Positions 7,492 to 14,967 of a DNA stretch of 47,549 nt are shown here, in pieces; the first letter of the stretch is position 1, and every line of letters starts with the position of its first letter. The position numbers and the translations under genes were made by a program. The notes below the pieces were generated by a model. It worked only from the letters and a program-made list of their open reading frames with translations, was not told the DNA's origin and ran no database searches. This stretch comes from CALOCN01 sp942491735 (GTDB lineage Bacteria; Eisenbacteria; RBG-16-71-46; JABDJR01), in NCBI GenBank assembly GCA_942491735.1, contig CALOCN010000017.1, forward strand, positions 1-47,549. The letters are read 5' to 3'.

Positions 7492-8529
7492 TTACCGTGC
7501 GGCGACCGTGACCAGGTCGGCCAGCACCCGCTTCTTCGCCTGCCCCAGGGAGCCGTCGAGCAACTTCTGGGTGCGGTAGGCGCCACCCCGGCTCGGCCAG
7601 AGGTCTTCGTTGTGGTCGATCGCCTGGACGGCGCCGTTGTACGCCTCCCATGCGCTGTGGTCGCCGGTGTGCCCGTCGCCCTCAGTCCAGAGGCGGGTGA
7701 CTTCGGTGACCTTCTCCTCGTACCGCGAGACGACCAGTTCGGCCAGCTTCGCCTCGGGGTTGAACTTCTTGAGGGTGCGCGGGTCGGTCGCGACGTTGTC
7801 GAGCACCAACTCGCGGAACTGCGCCTCGCTCAGGCGGCACTCCTTGAGGGCCTGGTACTGGAGCGCCAGGGTCTCGTACTCCTCCACGAAGTTCAGGAAC
7901 AGCCCCTCGGCGGCCTCGACCAGGCGGTCGTTGGCGTCGGCGCTGTGCCGGACCACGATCCGCTCCTCCTTCGCGCTCTCCGCGAAGCCGAGGGTGTTGG
8001 CGCAGACCACGCGGATGTTGGTCTTCTGGACCAGGACGCCGCGCTTGCCCGTGTGGTTGGTGGAGATGAGGGCGTAGGGGACGACCTCGGACCCGAAGAC
8101 TTCCTGGGTGATGGGGCCGAACTTCGCGATGTCCCACTTGCCCATGAGCCAGGCATCCGCGCCATCGCGGAGGACGCCGCCGGTCTCCAGGGTCAGGAGG
8201 CCGCGATCCATGAGGGGCTCGAACAGCCGGAAGGCGTCGAGGTTCTGGACCGGGTGGTAGTCCTTGCCGACCGAGCCGAGTTCCTGCTCGGTGTCGGTGC
8301 GGACGGTGACGAACGCCTTGGCGCTGTCCTTCATGTAGAAGTCGCCGTCGGGCAGGGCGACCTTGAACTGGGTCGGGCGCTTCTCCACGAAGTAGTCGAG
8401 CCGCCCGCAGACGACCGCGTCGTCGTAGGACGGGGCTTCGGTCAAGACCTGGCCCTCGCGGTGCCAGGCAGTCTGCTTGACGGTGAACATGGAGGCGACG
8501 CCGTCGATGACTTCGAGTTCGTGTGACAT
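7492..8529 (-). CDS. DUF932 phage/plasmid-like protein
   Basis: 345 residues from MSHELEVIDG; this start is preferred over the ATG five codons upstream because it follows GTGAGGATTCACACC, almost the same leader as the divergent rightward gene. The sequence fits the DUF932 family common on phages and plasmids: AWHREGQVLTEAPSYDDAV near the start, YHPVQNLDAFRLFEPL, a conserved PYALISTNHTGKRGV block, RVVCANTL and a charged helical C-terminal half. The biochemical role of the family is not established; members are often near recombination genes. It is the first leftward gene, probably expressed early from the promoter at 8589-8617. Confidence 0.8.
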   Translation of the reverse strand: MSHELEVIDGVASMFTVKQTAWHREGQVLTEAPSYDDAVVCGRLDYFVEKRPTQFKVALPDGDFYMKDSAKAFVTVRTDTEQELGSVGKDYHPVQNLDAFRLFEPLMDRGLLTLETGGVLRDGADAWLMGKWDIAKFGPITQEVFGSEVVPYALISTNHTGKRGVLVQKTNIRVVCANTLGFAESAKEERIVVRHSADANDRLVEAAEGLFLNFVEEYETLALQYQALKECRLSEAQFRELVLDNVATDPRTLKKFNPEAKLAELVVSRYEEKVTEVTRLWTEGDGHTGDHSAWEAYNGAVQAIDHNEDLWPSRGGAYRTQKLLDGSLGQAKKRVLADLVTVAAR

Positions 8530-8588
8530 GGTGTGAATCCTCACTGGGGTGGCGGTCAGGGCGACCGAGTGTCGCGTGACCTGTACCT

Positions 8589-8617
8589 ATCATAACTAGA
8601 CGCCATGTCCACGTCAA
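8589..8617 (-). promoter_or_regulatory. Leftward sigma70-type promoter
   Basis: On the minus strand the sequence reads TTGACG (8617-8612), 17 bases, then TATGAT (8594-8589), a near-consensus promoter about 60 bases before the DUF932 start. The spacer holds GTCTAGTT, also present in the rightward promoter, so both may be read by the same regulator. Confidence 0.75.
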
Positions 8618-8688
8618 GGAGCAATCTTCCAGCAGGGGGAACACCGGCCCGGCACCCCTCCGGCTTGACATAGAAATCCTGTCTAGTT
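8594..8688. repeat. Inverted GTCTAGTT boxes in divergent promoters
   Basis: AACTAGAC at 8594-8601 and GTCTAGTT at 8681-8688 form a perfect eight-base inverted pair about 80 bases apart. Each box overlaps the end of the spacer and the -10 region of its own promoter. This placement suits an operator or an activator site shared by both directions. Confidence 0.55.
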
Positions 8689-8693
8689 AGGTT
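8665..8693 (+). promoter_or_regulatory. Rightward early promoter
   Basis: TTGACA (8665-8670), 17-base spacer, then TAGGTT (8688-8693). The -35 is perfect and the -10 is weak (T, A and final T match). It faces the exonuclease/recT operon; the leader to the first start at 8821 is about 120 bases and contains no good ORF. Confidence 0.65.
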
Positions 8694-8820
8694 GGGGGTG
8701 CGTGGTAGAGCCGGATGGGCGGGGACGCCCTGCCCGGTCTCGGGTTTGGGGAGGGCACTCCCTTCCGCAGCAACCGACGCTGTTACCACGCGCACTTCAC
8801 CCATAGCGAGGATTCGCACC

Positions 8821-9117
8821 ATGCGACAAGACGTTGGTCCCGACTGGATGTTCGAGTATGTCCGCGCCCTGGTGGCGTTCCAGTCCCTCGGGGCCCCCTT
8901 CAACGACCTGAGTGGGGAGCAGAAGGTGCTCCTGGCCCAGGACGCCCTCGGCCTCTGGCGCGAGGAGTTCCGTATCGAGTTCGGTCCCGGCGACGAGGAC
9001 TGCATCCCCTTCGCTGTCACCGAACTGCTCCGCCGGATCGGCGGCCCCGGCAACCTGGCGTCGTATGCCAGCACCCTCCAGGCCGGAGTGGGCCGTCGGA
9101 CCAGGGGGATGCCATGA
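8821..9117 (+). CDS. Hypothetical protein, first gene of rightward early operon
   Basis: 98 residues starting MRQDVGPDWMFEY. The ATG at 8821 follows GCGAGGATTCGCACC, a leader nearly identical to the one in front of the leftward DUF932 gene; longer upstream starts would run through the promoter leader. Mainly helical, acidic and Leu/Ala-rich, with a Gly-rich segment before the C-terminus. No family is recognised. It overlaps the exonuclease gene by ATGA. Confidence 0.7.
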   Translation: MRQDVGPDWMFEYVRALVAFQSLGAPFNDLSGEQKVLLAQDALGLWREEFRIEFGPGDEDCIPFAVTELLRRIGGPGNLASYASTLQAGVGRRTRGMP

Positions 9118-10160
9118 GCGGCTTCACCCCCGAGCAACTCGAAGCCCGCCGTCTGACCCTGGGCGCGTCCGAGATTCCCGCCGTCATCGGCATCTCTCCC
9201 TACAAGGGCGCGTTCGAGGTCTGGCTGGAGAAGCGGGGGCTGGAAGCCCCGCGTGGCGAGGACACCCCCTGGCAGAAGTGGGGGCTCAAGATGGAGCCCG
9301 TCATTGCCGAGGAGTACGTCGACTACATGGGCGAGACTCATGGCCAGATCGCGTTCCTGGAAGGCGACGGGCGCACCAGTGTCCAAGTGAAAGGTCAGCC
9401 TTGGGCCTGTACCCCGGACCGCCTGGTGTCGCTGGCCGGGTACGACACCATCAATGATGACACGCTCCTGGGGCCGGACGCGAAGGACATCCCCATGCTC
9501 AAGATTGGCGTCGACTTCAAGCAGTCCCGCTTTGGCGAGGGCTACGGCGCGGTCGGCACCGAGGAGGTGCCCGCCCACATCTGGACCCAGTGCCAGTGGT
9601 CGATGATGGTCACCGACCTGCCCCGCTGGGACGTGGCCGCGCTGATCGGCGGCTCCGACTTCCGGGTCTACCACCTCCTGCGGGACACGAAGCACATCCG
9701 GATGCTCCTGACCGAGGCCCGCGCCTTCTGGGATTGCGTGGAGAGCGGCACCGAGCCGCCCCTCGACGCCAGCCAGGGGGCGAAGGAGTACCTGGCCGCG
9801 AAGTTCCCCCAGGACGAGGCCGTGGACCCGCTCCCGGTCTACGACGACAACGACACGATTGCCCTGTTCCAGGAACTCCGCCTGGTCCTCGCCACCTACA
9901 AGCAGGCCGAGGAGCGGAAGGCCACCCTGGAGAACCGGATCAAGTTCCTCATCGGAGACCGCCCTGGCGTCGTCACGCCGCTGGGGAAGGCCACCTGGAA
10001 GCGGATTCGGGACGGGCAGAAGACCGACTGGGAGGGCCTGGCCCGTCACCTCATGCCCCTCCACCAGGTCGACACCCTGGTCGAGGAGTGGACCACCGTC
10101 AAGCCCGGCTACCGCCGGTTCCTGTTCAAGCCCGACACTCCCTCGAAGGAGGACGCATGA
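9114..10160 (+). CDS. YqaJ-type viral recombinase exonuclease
   Basis: 348 residues. It matches the YqaJ/lambda-exonuclease-like PD-(D/E)xK family: LTLGASEIPAVIGISPYKG at about 14-32, LKMEPVIAEEY near 59-68 (acidic residue), CTPDRLV near 99-105 (catalytic Asp) and GVDFKQSRF near 131-139 (the ExK-like position, here D-F-K). The family digests one strand of double-stranded DNA from an end to expose single strands for annealing. It is directly followed, with ATGA overlap, by recT, the usual partner. The C-terminal third is helical and probably family-specific. The start at 9114 is fixed by overlap with the preceding stop. Confidence 0.88.
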   Translation: MSGFTPEQLEARRLTLGASEIPAVIGISPYKGAFEVWLEKRGLEAPRGEDTPWQKWGLKMEPVIAEEYVDYMGETHGQIAFLEGDGRTSVQVKGQPWACTPDRLVSLAGYDTINDDTLLGPDAKDIPMLKIGVDFKQSRFGEGYGAVGTEEVPAHIWTQCQWSMMVTDLPRWDVAALIGGSDFRVYHLLRDTKHIRMLLTEARAFWDCVESGTEPPLDASQGAKEYLAAKFPQDEAVDPLPVYDDNDTIALFQELRLVLATYKQAEERKATLENRIKFLIGDRPGVVTPLGKATWKRIRDGQKTDWEGLARHLMPLHQVDTLVEEWTTVKPGYRRFLFKPDTPSKEDA

Positions 10161-10945
10161 CCAGCACCAGGGTCGCCGTGCGACCGGAAAGCCCGAAGGA
10201 GAAGTTCCAGAAGTCCCTGACCCGCCTGGAGCCGCGCATTGCCGAGATCGCGGCGGCGCACATCGACCCGGCGCGGATGGTGAAGATGGCGCTCATGGCG
10301 TGTGAGAAGGTGCCCCAACTCATGGAGTGCAGCCCGAAGTCGATCTTCATGGGCCTGCTCCAGGCCAGCGAGATGGGGCTCGAAGTGGGCGGCGGCTTCG
10401 GCCACGCCTACCTCCTGCCGTTCAAGCGGGAGGCCACCCTCGTCGTCGGCTACCAGGGGTACATCGAACTCATGTACCGGACGGGGCACGTCAGCAGCGT
10501 GCGCTCCGCCCTGGTCTTCGAGGGCGACACCTGGGAGTACGAGGAGGGCACCACGCCGCGCATCGTCCACAAGCCCGACCTGGAGGCCGACCGCACCCCG
10601 GAGGCGCTGCGGTATGCCTACGCGGTGGTCCACCTCCAGAGCGGGGGTCCGGCGGTGCAGGAGGTCATGACAAAGAAGGAGATCGAGGCCACGCGGAAGC
10701 GGAGCCCCAGCGCCACCAGCAGCAAGAGCCCGTGGGTCACCGACTACCTGGCGATGGCGCGGAAGTCGCCCATCCGGCGCATCGCGAAGCTGCTGCCGAA
10801 GTCCAGGGAACTCGCCCAGGCCCTCGACATTGACGAGAACCCCGACAGCGAAAGCGTCAAGCGGTGGCAGTCCGACCTGGACGACGCTCTGGGCGAAGCC
10901 GCTGCCATCACCCCAGAGGCCCAGGAGGGCCTGCCCCATGACTGA
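10157..10945 (+). CDS. recT: RecT-family single-strand annealing protein
   Basis: 262 residues; start at 10157 in ATGA overlap with the exonuclease. The RecT core is clear: KFQKSLTRLEPRIAEIAAAHIDPARMVKMAL at the N-terminus, GLLQASEMGLEVGGG near 67-82, ATLVVGYQGYIELMYRTG near 95-112, then the VMTKKEIEATRKRS block and the helical SPIRRIAKLLPKS segment. RecT proteins coat single-stranded DNA and anneal complementary strands. With the upstream exonuclease it forms a two-component recombination system for repair, concatemer formation or recombination-dependent replication. Confidence 0.92.
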   Translation: MTSTRVAVRPESPKEKFQKSLTRLEPRIAEIAAAHIDPARMVKMALMACEKVPQLMECSPKSIFMGLLQASEMGLEVGGGFGHAYLLPFKREATLVVGYQGYIELMYRTGHVSSVRSALVFEGDTWEYEEGTTPRIVHKPDLEADRTPEALRYAYAVVHLQSGGPAVQEVMTKKEIEATRKRSPSATSSKSPWVTDYLAMARKSPIRRIAKLLPKSRELAQALDIDENPDSESVKRWQSDLDDALGEAAAITPEAQEGLPHD

Positions 10946-11318
10946 TTACAACGTCTTCGAGTTGCGGTCGGGCGACCTGCTCTACGTCCCCGCGTCCGCC
11001 GCCGTCATGCAGTACCGCCTCCAGGCCCCGACCCCGGTCTTCGGGCCGGACGTGGCGGGACAGCCCGGACTCGTCATCGAGGGGGACGCCCTGGTGGCGC
11101 TCCAGGGGTCGCTGTCGGAGCGGACCCCGAAGGTCAAGCGCCGCAAACAGCGGCACCCGCGCACCCCGAAGAAGTGGTGGAAGCGCCGTCGCCTCGCCAT
11201 GGCGGAAGGCCCGAAAGCCGCCGCCGAAGCCGAAGGGGTGAGCGTGACCGCGATCTACCACATGGCCGAACACTACCACTGGAAACTGCCGAAGCCCCCG
11301 GAGGTGTCTAATGGCTGA
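10938..11318 (+). CDS. Basic protein with possible C-terminal HTH
   Basis: 126 residues, overlapping the recT end by 8 bases. The N-terminal half is beta-like (VFELRSGDLLYVPASAAVM, PGLVIEGDALVALQG). A strongly basic patch (VKRRKQRHPRTPKKWWKRRR) leads to AAEAEGVSVTAIYHMAEHY, which resembles a helix-turn-helix. It probably binds DNA or RNA. No family is recognised. Confidence 0.65.
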   Translation: MTDYNVFELRSGDLLYVPASAAVMQYRLQAPTPVFGPDVAGQPGLVIEGDALVALQGSLSERTPKVKRRKQRHPRTPKKWWKRRRLAMAEGPKAAAEAEGVSVTAIYHMAEHYHWKLPKPPEVSNG

Positions 11319-11544
11319 CGCGACCGGCACCGGGGAAGCGGAACGCTCGCCGGGGCGCCCTTACGGACGCATCTTCACGGTGCGGAAATCCTACCTGGGG
11401 ATGCTGGAGACCAACCTGGGTCGGCAGTGTGCCGACGAGCAGGCGGGCATCATCCCTGGTCACTTCTACGACAACATCTCCGGCGAGACGGTGCGGGTGC
11501 AGTTGACCGTCTTCAAGGCGGACGGAGGGCAGGGGAATGGATGA
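11311..11544 (+). CDS. Small hypothetical protein
   Basis: 77 residues starting MADATGTGEAERSPGRP, overlapping the previous gene by 8 bases. A charged N-terminus precedes a probable beta region (TVRVQLTVFKADGG). The next gene has a similar T-V-F strand, so the two may be distant relatives. Function unknown. Confidence 0.6.
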   Translation: MADATGTGEAERSPGRPYGRIFTVRKSYLGMLETNLGRQCADEQAGIIPGHFYDNISGETVRVQLTVFKADGGQGNG

Positions 11545-11791
11545 TCTCGTGTACCGATTCAGTTGCCCCGCCGTCGTCACGGTGGACGCCGAGGACTACC
11601 AGATCGTCAGCGAGCGGGTGGTCTCGTCGGTGGGGGTCCGGATGGTGATTCCTGGGGGCACCCACGCCACCCTGACCGTCTTCAACCGGGGCGGGCTGGC
11701 GGGCACCCTGACCGTGGAGTCTTACGACGCCAAGCGGATTGCCGAGCGGCTCATCCCTGGCGGCGAGTGGGACCACGGGAGGTCGCCATGA
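11537..11791 (+). CDS. Small hypothetical protein, beta-rich
   Basis: 84 residues starting MDDLVYRFSCPAVV, overlapping the previous gene by 8 bases and the next by ATGA. Alternating hydrophobic residues (VYRFSCPAVVTV, ATLTVFNRGG, GTLTVESYD) suggest a small beta-sheet protein. No family is recognised. Confidence 0.6.
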   Translation: MDDLVYRFSCPAVVTVDAEDYQIVSERVVSSVGVRMVIPGGTHATLTVFNRGGLAGTLTVESYDAKRIAERLIPGGEWDHGRSP

Positions 11792-12078
11792 GCGACAACT
11801 TGCCGGGCCGGGCCGTGCCCCGTGGTGACCATGTGTACGAGGTGGATAACTGGGAGGTGACCTACCAGTCCAAGGATGCAGAGATGCTGTTTGAGGAGGT
11901 CTACATGGACCGCTCCGTGATGAAGGTCGGCGTCCTGAAAGACCTGCCACCGGAGTTCGCGGCCCGCATCCCCGTGGGTGAGCCCGACGAGGAAGGCGAC
12001 TACGAGGACTACGAGTGGCGTTTCTTCGACACCGAGGCCGAGGCGCGAGCCGCCTGCTGGCCGAAGGAGACGCCATGA
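11788..12078 (+). CDS. Small acidic hypothetical protein
   Basis: 96 residues starting MSDNLPGRAVPRGDHVYEV; start fixed by ATGA overlap. The protein is acidic, especially near residues 64-76 (EPDEEGDYEDYEW). No motif is recognised. It could be a host-takeover or DNA-mimic type early protein, but nothing in the sequence proves it. Confidence 0.6.
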   Translation: MSDNLPGRAVPRGDHVYEVDNWEVTYQSKDAEMLFEEVYMDRSVMKVGVLKDLPPEFAARIPVGEPDEEGDYEDYEWRFFDTEAEARAACWPKETP

Positions 12079-12347
12079 TCGAGTTCCCCGACTCCCTCCC
12101 CTTCCGTCGCCCGGCGTCGGTGGCGGACGAGATTGCTTTCGAGGCGCTCCCCGAGGAGACCCGCGCCCTGGTCTCTCGGCTGTTCGGGCACCACCAGGCG
12201 CCGCCCGTCCCGCCACCGGCCTCCCTGGTCGCCGCCTACAAGCGGGGCTGGGAGGACTGCGAGGGTAGCGCCGAGGTCACCTTCGGCACCTGTTCCACCG
12301 TCGATGCGATGGAAGCGGTGGACGACATCCTGGGGGGTGGACGATGA
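12075..12347 (+). CDS. Small hypothetical protein
   Basis: 90 residues starting MIEFPDSLPFRRP, ATGA overlap on both sides. Contains a central ALVSRLFGHHQAPPVPPP stretch and AAYKRGWEDC, a short motif often seen in small phage proteins. Probably mainly helical. Function unknown. Confidence 0.6.
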   Translation: MIEFPDSLPFRRPASVADEIAFEALPEETRALVSRLFGHHQAPPVPPPASLVAAYKRGWEDCEGSAEVTFGTCSTVDAMEAVDDILGGGR

Positions 12348-12829
12348 CCGACCATCCGGACCTGTTCAAGGACATGGGTATCCCGCACCTGGAGCCCATC
12401 ACGACGATGCTCAAGCGGTTCAGCCCGGCGACCGAGCGGGAGTTCGGGCTCAAGGTCGATCCGAGGTCCCCGGCGGAGGGTGAAGCCGAGCGCGACCGCA
12501 TCCTGGCCGAGCACACCACCCGGCGGAAGGTCCTCCTGGTGGCGCTCAACCTCCACCTGGAGCACCGCGCCCGGTCTCGCGCCGATCGGACCGCCACGGC
12601 GGACGACGCCATGGAGATCATCGCGGACTGGCCCGAGGCCGCCGACCTGGACCCCCGCTGGACCGGGGCGGTCTGGCGTGGGGGCCCCTGGACGAAGACC
12701 GGGCACTACGTCCGGAGTCGGCGGAAGCAGAACCACGCCCGTCCGATCCCGGTCTGGACACTCGACTACCCAGAGCGGTATACTGGTGTCCCGGACACGT
12801 CCCGGACATCTCACAGCCAGGAGGGGTAA
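12344..12829 (+). CDS. Hypothetical protein upstream of the replication initiator
   Basis: 161 residues starting MTDHPDLFKDMGIPHLEP. Mixed helical N-terminal half with basic patches (HTTRRKVLLVALNLHLEHRA), then an Arg/Lys-rich stretch (KTGHYVRSRRKQNHARP). Its last 40 bases of coding sequence contain two tandem 11-base repeats (12787-12808) like those inside the next gene, so the C-terminal residues may be dictated by a DNA-site function. Ends in TAATG overlap with the initiator gene. Function unknown. Confidence 0.65.
   Translation: MTDHPDLFKDMGIPHLEPITTMLKRFSPATEREFGLKVDPRSPAEGEAERDRILAEHTTRRKVLLVALNLHLEHRARSRADRTATADDAMEIIADWPEAADLDPRWTGAVWRGGPWTKTGHYVRSRRKQNHARPIPVWTLDYPERYTGVPDTSRTSHSQEG
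12787..12808 (+). repeat. Tandem 11-base iteron-like repeats
   Basis: TGTCCCGGACA (12787-12797) is followed directly by CGTCCCGGACA (12798-12808), one mismatch apart. A third copy identical to the first lies at 13203-13213 in the next gene. The spacing of about one helical turn suits protein binding side by side. Confidence 0.6.
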
Positions 12830-13638
12830 TGTCGGAGTCATTCACGAAGTTGTTTGGGTCCATCTTGGATTCCACGATCTGGTCGGAGGACAACGAGACT
12901 GTCCGGGTCTGGGTGACCATGTTGGCGATGGCCGACCAGCACGGGTACGTCGGGGCGAGTGTGCCCGGACTGGCCCACCGGGCCCACGTCAGCTTGGAGG
13001 CGACCGAGCAGGCGCTCGCGAAGTTCCTGGCCCCGGACCCGTACTCGCGGAGCCGGGACCACGAAGGGCGCCGGATCGAGGAGGCGGACCGGGGGTGGAC
13101 CCTGCTCAACTACGGGCGGTTCCGGGAGATGCGCGACGAGGAGGTCCGCAAAGAGTACGAGCGGAAGCGGAAGCGTCAACAGCGGAAGACCGCGTCCAAG
13201 GATGTCCCGGACAATTCGGGACAGTCCCGCAAGGTCCCACAATGTCCCACTGTGTCTGCCCAAGCAGAAGCAGAAGCAGAAGCAGAAGCAGAAGTTGAAC
13301 AGACTCGGCCCACGATCGGGTACTCCGACGCCTTCGAGGCGGCCTGGAGTGCCTATCCGAAGCGACCCAACAACTCCAAACACGCCGCCTGGCGAGCGTG
13401 GAGGGCCCGTGTGGGCGCCGGAGAGACCGAGGCGGCACTGGGCGAGGGGGTCACACGGTACGCGGCGTACGTCGCCGCCCAGGGCGTGGAGGCGCGGTTC
13501 GTGAAACAGGCCAGCACCTTCTTCGGGCCGGACCAGCACTACCTGAACGACTACACGGTGGATGACGACGACCACCTCACCCCGAACGAGCGGGCCAGCA
13601 AGGCCGCCATCCAATCCTTTGCCGAGGAGGGCGCATGA
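12829..13638 (+). CDS. Replication initiator / replisome organiser-like protein
   Basis: 269 residues; ATG in TAATG overlap, behind GGAGGGG. The N-terminus (MSESFTKLFGSILDSTIW, VWVTMLAMADQHGYV, then PGLAHRAHVSLEATEQALAKF) reads like the winged-helix domain of phage replication proteins that bind the origin, similar in layout to lambda O or DnaD-like organisers. A highly charged helix (KEYERKRKRQQRK, about 107-119) leads to a low-complexity linker with an Ala-Glu run (about 144-155), then a C-terminal helical domain (about 165-269). The linker DNA holds GTCCC repeats and a GCAGAA array, so the origin may lie inside the gene, as in lambda. The next genes include a loader-like protein. Initiator role is a family-level inference. 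Confidence 0.7.
   Translation: MSESFTKLFGSILDSTIWSEDNETVRVWVTMLAMADQHGYVGASVPGLAHRAHVSLEATEQALAKFLAPDPYSRSRDHEGRRIEEADRGWTLLNYGRFREMRDEEVRKEYERKRKRQQRKTASKDVPDNSGQSRKVPQCPTVSAQAEAEAEAEAEVEQTRPTIGYSDAFEAAWSAYPKRPNNSKHAAWRAWRARVGAGETEAALGEGVTRYAAYVAAQGVEARFVKQASTFFGPDQHYLNDYTVDDDDHLTPNERASKAAIQSFAEEGA
13203..13248 (+). repeat. GTCCC repeat cluster, candidate replication origin
   Basis: Inside the initiator gene, GTCCC occurs at 13204, 13224, 13234 and 13244, that is at 20, 10 and 10 base intervals (one helical face). TGTCCCG (13203-13209) and CGGGACA (13217-13223) make a perfect seven-base inverted repeat with a seven-base spacer. With the tandem copies at 12787-12808 this looks like an iteron array bound by the encoded initiator. 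Confidence 0.5.
13264..13293 (+). repeat. GCAGAA hexanucleotide array (five copies)
   Basis: Five perfect copies of GCAGAA in frame, coding for alternating Ala-Glu in the linker of the initiator. It is the most A-rich stretch nearby, immediately after the GTCCC cluster. It could be a flexible linker that varies by slippage, or a more easily melted strand next to the origin. Confidence 0.8.
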
Positions 13639-13856
13639 AGCCCCTGGCCCTGAGTCCCGAGGCCCTGGCCGTGGTCGAGCACCTCAAGAAGGGCGGGAGT
13701 GTCCGCGTGGCGGGCATGACCCGGACCCGCTACATCGTCTGGCGGAACAGTCAGCAGGTCGGCCCCGTCTTCGACGCCCAGGTCCACGCCGAACTCCTGA
13801 ACGCGGGGCTCCTGACCGAGAAGACGCACCGGCTCCGGTGGAAGGCCCTCCCATGA
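13635..13856 (+). CDS. Small basic hypothetical protein
   Basis: 73 residues starting MKPLALSPEALAVVEHLKKGG; ATGA overlap on both sides, between the initiator and the loader-like gene. The order (helix, basic strand GSVRVAGMTRTRYIV, then HAELLNAGLLTEKTHRLRW) resembles a small winged-helix fold. It may be a DNA-binding accessory protein for replication. No family is recognised. Confidence 0.6.
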   Translation: MKPLALSPEALAVVEHLKKGGSVRVAGMTRTRYIVWRNSQQVGPVFDAQVHAELLNAGLLTEKTHRLRWKALP

Positions 13857-14410
13857 CCCGCCCCGAATACCTGACGGCGATGGCGCCGCTGGCTGTGAAC
13901 TTCCGGATGAAGCTCTCGAAGCCCCTGCTCCGGCTGTGGTGGGAGCAGTTCCAGCACTGTACGCCGGACGAGTTCCGGGACGCGATCGTCCGGGTCTGCC
14001 AGGCGGAGACCTTCTTCCCCACCCTGGCGACGATGCGCGGGCTCCTGGGGATGAACAACACCGGGGTGGTCCTGGCGAACCAGGTCTTCACCGAACTGAC
14101 CACCCTCCCTGGGCCCCGGTACGACCCGAAGCGCGGGGATTACTGGAGTCTCCAGGATGTCCAGGAGCGGTTCGGCACCCAGGCCCTCGCCGCGTTCCTT
14201 GCCGCCGGGGGGACCGCCATGTTCCGGGACCGCACCGACAAGAACCTCGACTTCATCCGGCGCGATTTCCTGGCCGGGTGGGCGGACTTCGCCAAGCACC
14301 CCCAGGATGAGCGGGTCCTCCTGGAGCGCCCGAAGGCGCCCACGGGCCTGCAACCCATCACCGAATCTCTAGCCCGGCTCACGTCGGGCGCCCCCAAGGA
14401 GGGGTCATGA
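13853..14410 (+). CDS. Putative replicative helicase loader (G39P-like)
   Basis: 185 residues; start fixed by ATGA overlap. The N-terminal half (LSKPLLRLWWEQFQHCTPDEF, DAIVRVCQAETFFPTLATMRGLL) has the pattern of SPP1 G39P-type helicase loaders and related phage proteins: a Trp-rich helix, an alternating helix, then F-x-P-T before another helix. Such loaders bring the host DnaB-type helicase to the initiator. The C-terminal half (about 90-185) is less familiar. The location two genes after the initiator supports the call; the similarity is pattern-level only. Confidence 0.5.
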   Translation: MTRPEYLTAMAPLAVNFRMKLSKPLLRLWWEQFQHCTPDEFRDAIVRVCQAETFFPTLATMRGLLGMNNTGVVLANQVFTELTTLPGPRYDPKRGDYWSLQDVQERFGTQALAAFLAAGGTAMFRDRTDKNLDFIRRDFLAGWADFAKHPQDERVLLERPKAPTGLQPITESLARLTSGAPKEGS

Positions 14411-14967
14411 AGCAAACGCACACCATCTTCCTCAACGACGAGGCCGTCCCCCTCACCCTGGTCTTCAACGCCCGGTGGTGCCAGCGGCTCGGCCTGGTCG
14501 GGGCAGTCTGGAAGCACACCATCTACTTCGCGTGGGACCCCGAGCGCGTGCCCGCCTGGGTCCTGGGCCATGAGATCGTCCACGTCTGGCAATGGCGCCA
14601 GGTGGGATGGTGGCGCCACCTCTGGCGCTACCTCCGTGCCTGGTGGACGTTCGGCTACGCCAAGAGCCCTTACGAGACCGAGGCGATGAAGTACCAACGC
14701 CTGGTCGCGGCGGGGGCGCCGGTCTCCCTGGCTTCCCGGAGTAGCGCGGACTACCAGCGGAACGACGGGAGGTTCACCTCCACGCCGTCCTGGCTCGACA
14801 CGATCCACGCGCCGTTCCTCGGCACCTGGGATGGGGACCACCCCTACCTCACCCGGCAGACCACCCAGGCGTGGTGGGACGTCCTGCCGGACGACGAGGA
14901 GGACGACGACTTCGACTGGGCGGCCCCCGTCGCCACCAACGACCGCCACCAGGGAGGGGAAGGATGA
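14407..14967 (+). CDS. HExxH zincin-like protein
   Basis: 186 residues. WVLGHEIVHVWQWRQVG places His55, Glu56 and His59 in a classic HExxH zinc motif, with a likely third ligand in SPYETEAMKYQ (Glu90 or Glu92). A Trp/Arg-rich helical stretch (WWRHLWRYLRAWWTFGYA) lies between. This arrangement is found in small phage and bacterial zincin-like proteins whose substrates are mostly unknown. The C-terminal third is acidic and unrelated to the catalytic core (WDVLPDDEEDDDFDW). It has no signal peptide, so it should act in the host cytoplasm, or be a virion protein. Start fixed by ATGA overlap. Confidence 0.7.
   Translation: MKQTHTIFLNDEAVPLTLVFNARWCQRLGLVGAVWKHTIYFAWDPERVPAWVLGHEIVHVWQWRQVGWWRHLWRYLRAWWTFGYAKSPYETEAMKYQRLVAAGAPVSLASRSSADYQRNDGRFTSTPSWLDTIHAPFLGTWDGDHPYLTRQTTQAWWDVLPDDEEDDDFDWAAPVATNDRHQGGEG

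Noticed and set aside
8556..10064. 502-residue minus-strand frame opposite the exonuclease
   Set aside because: The forward strand carries the YqaJ motifs and the coupled operon.
13264..13293. CRISPR-like repeat
   Set aside because: Contiguous six-base units without spacers, in frame inside a gene.
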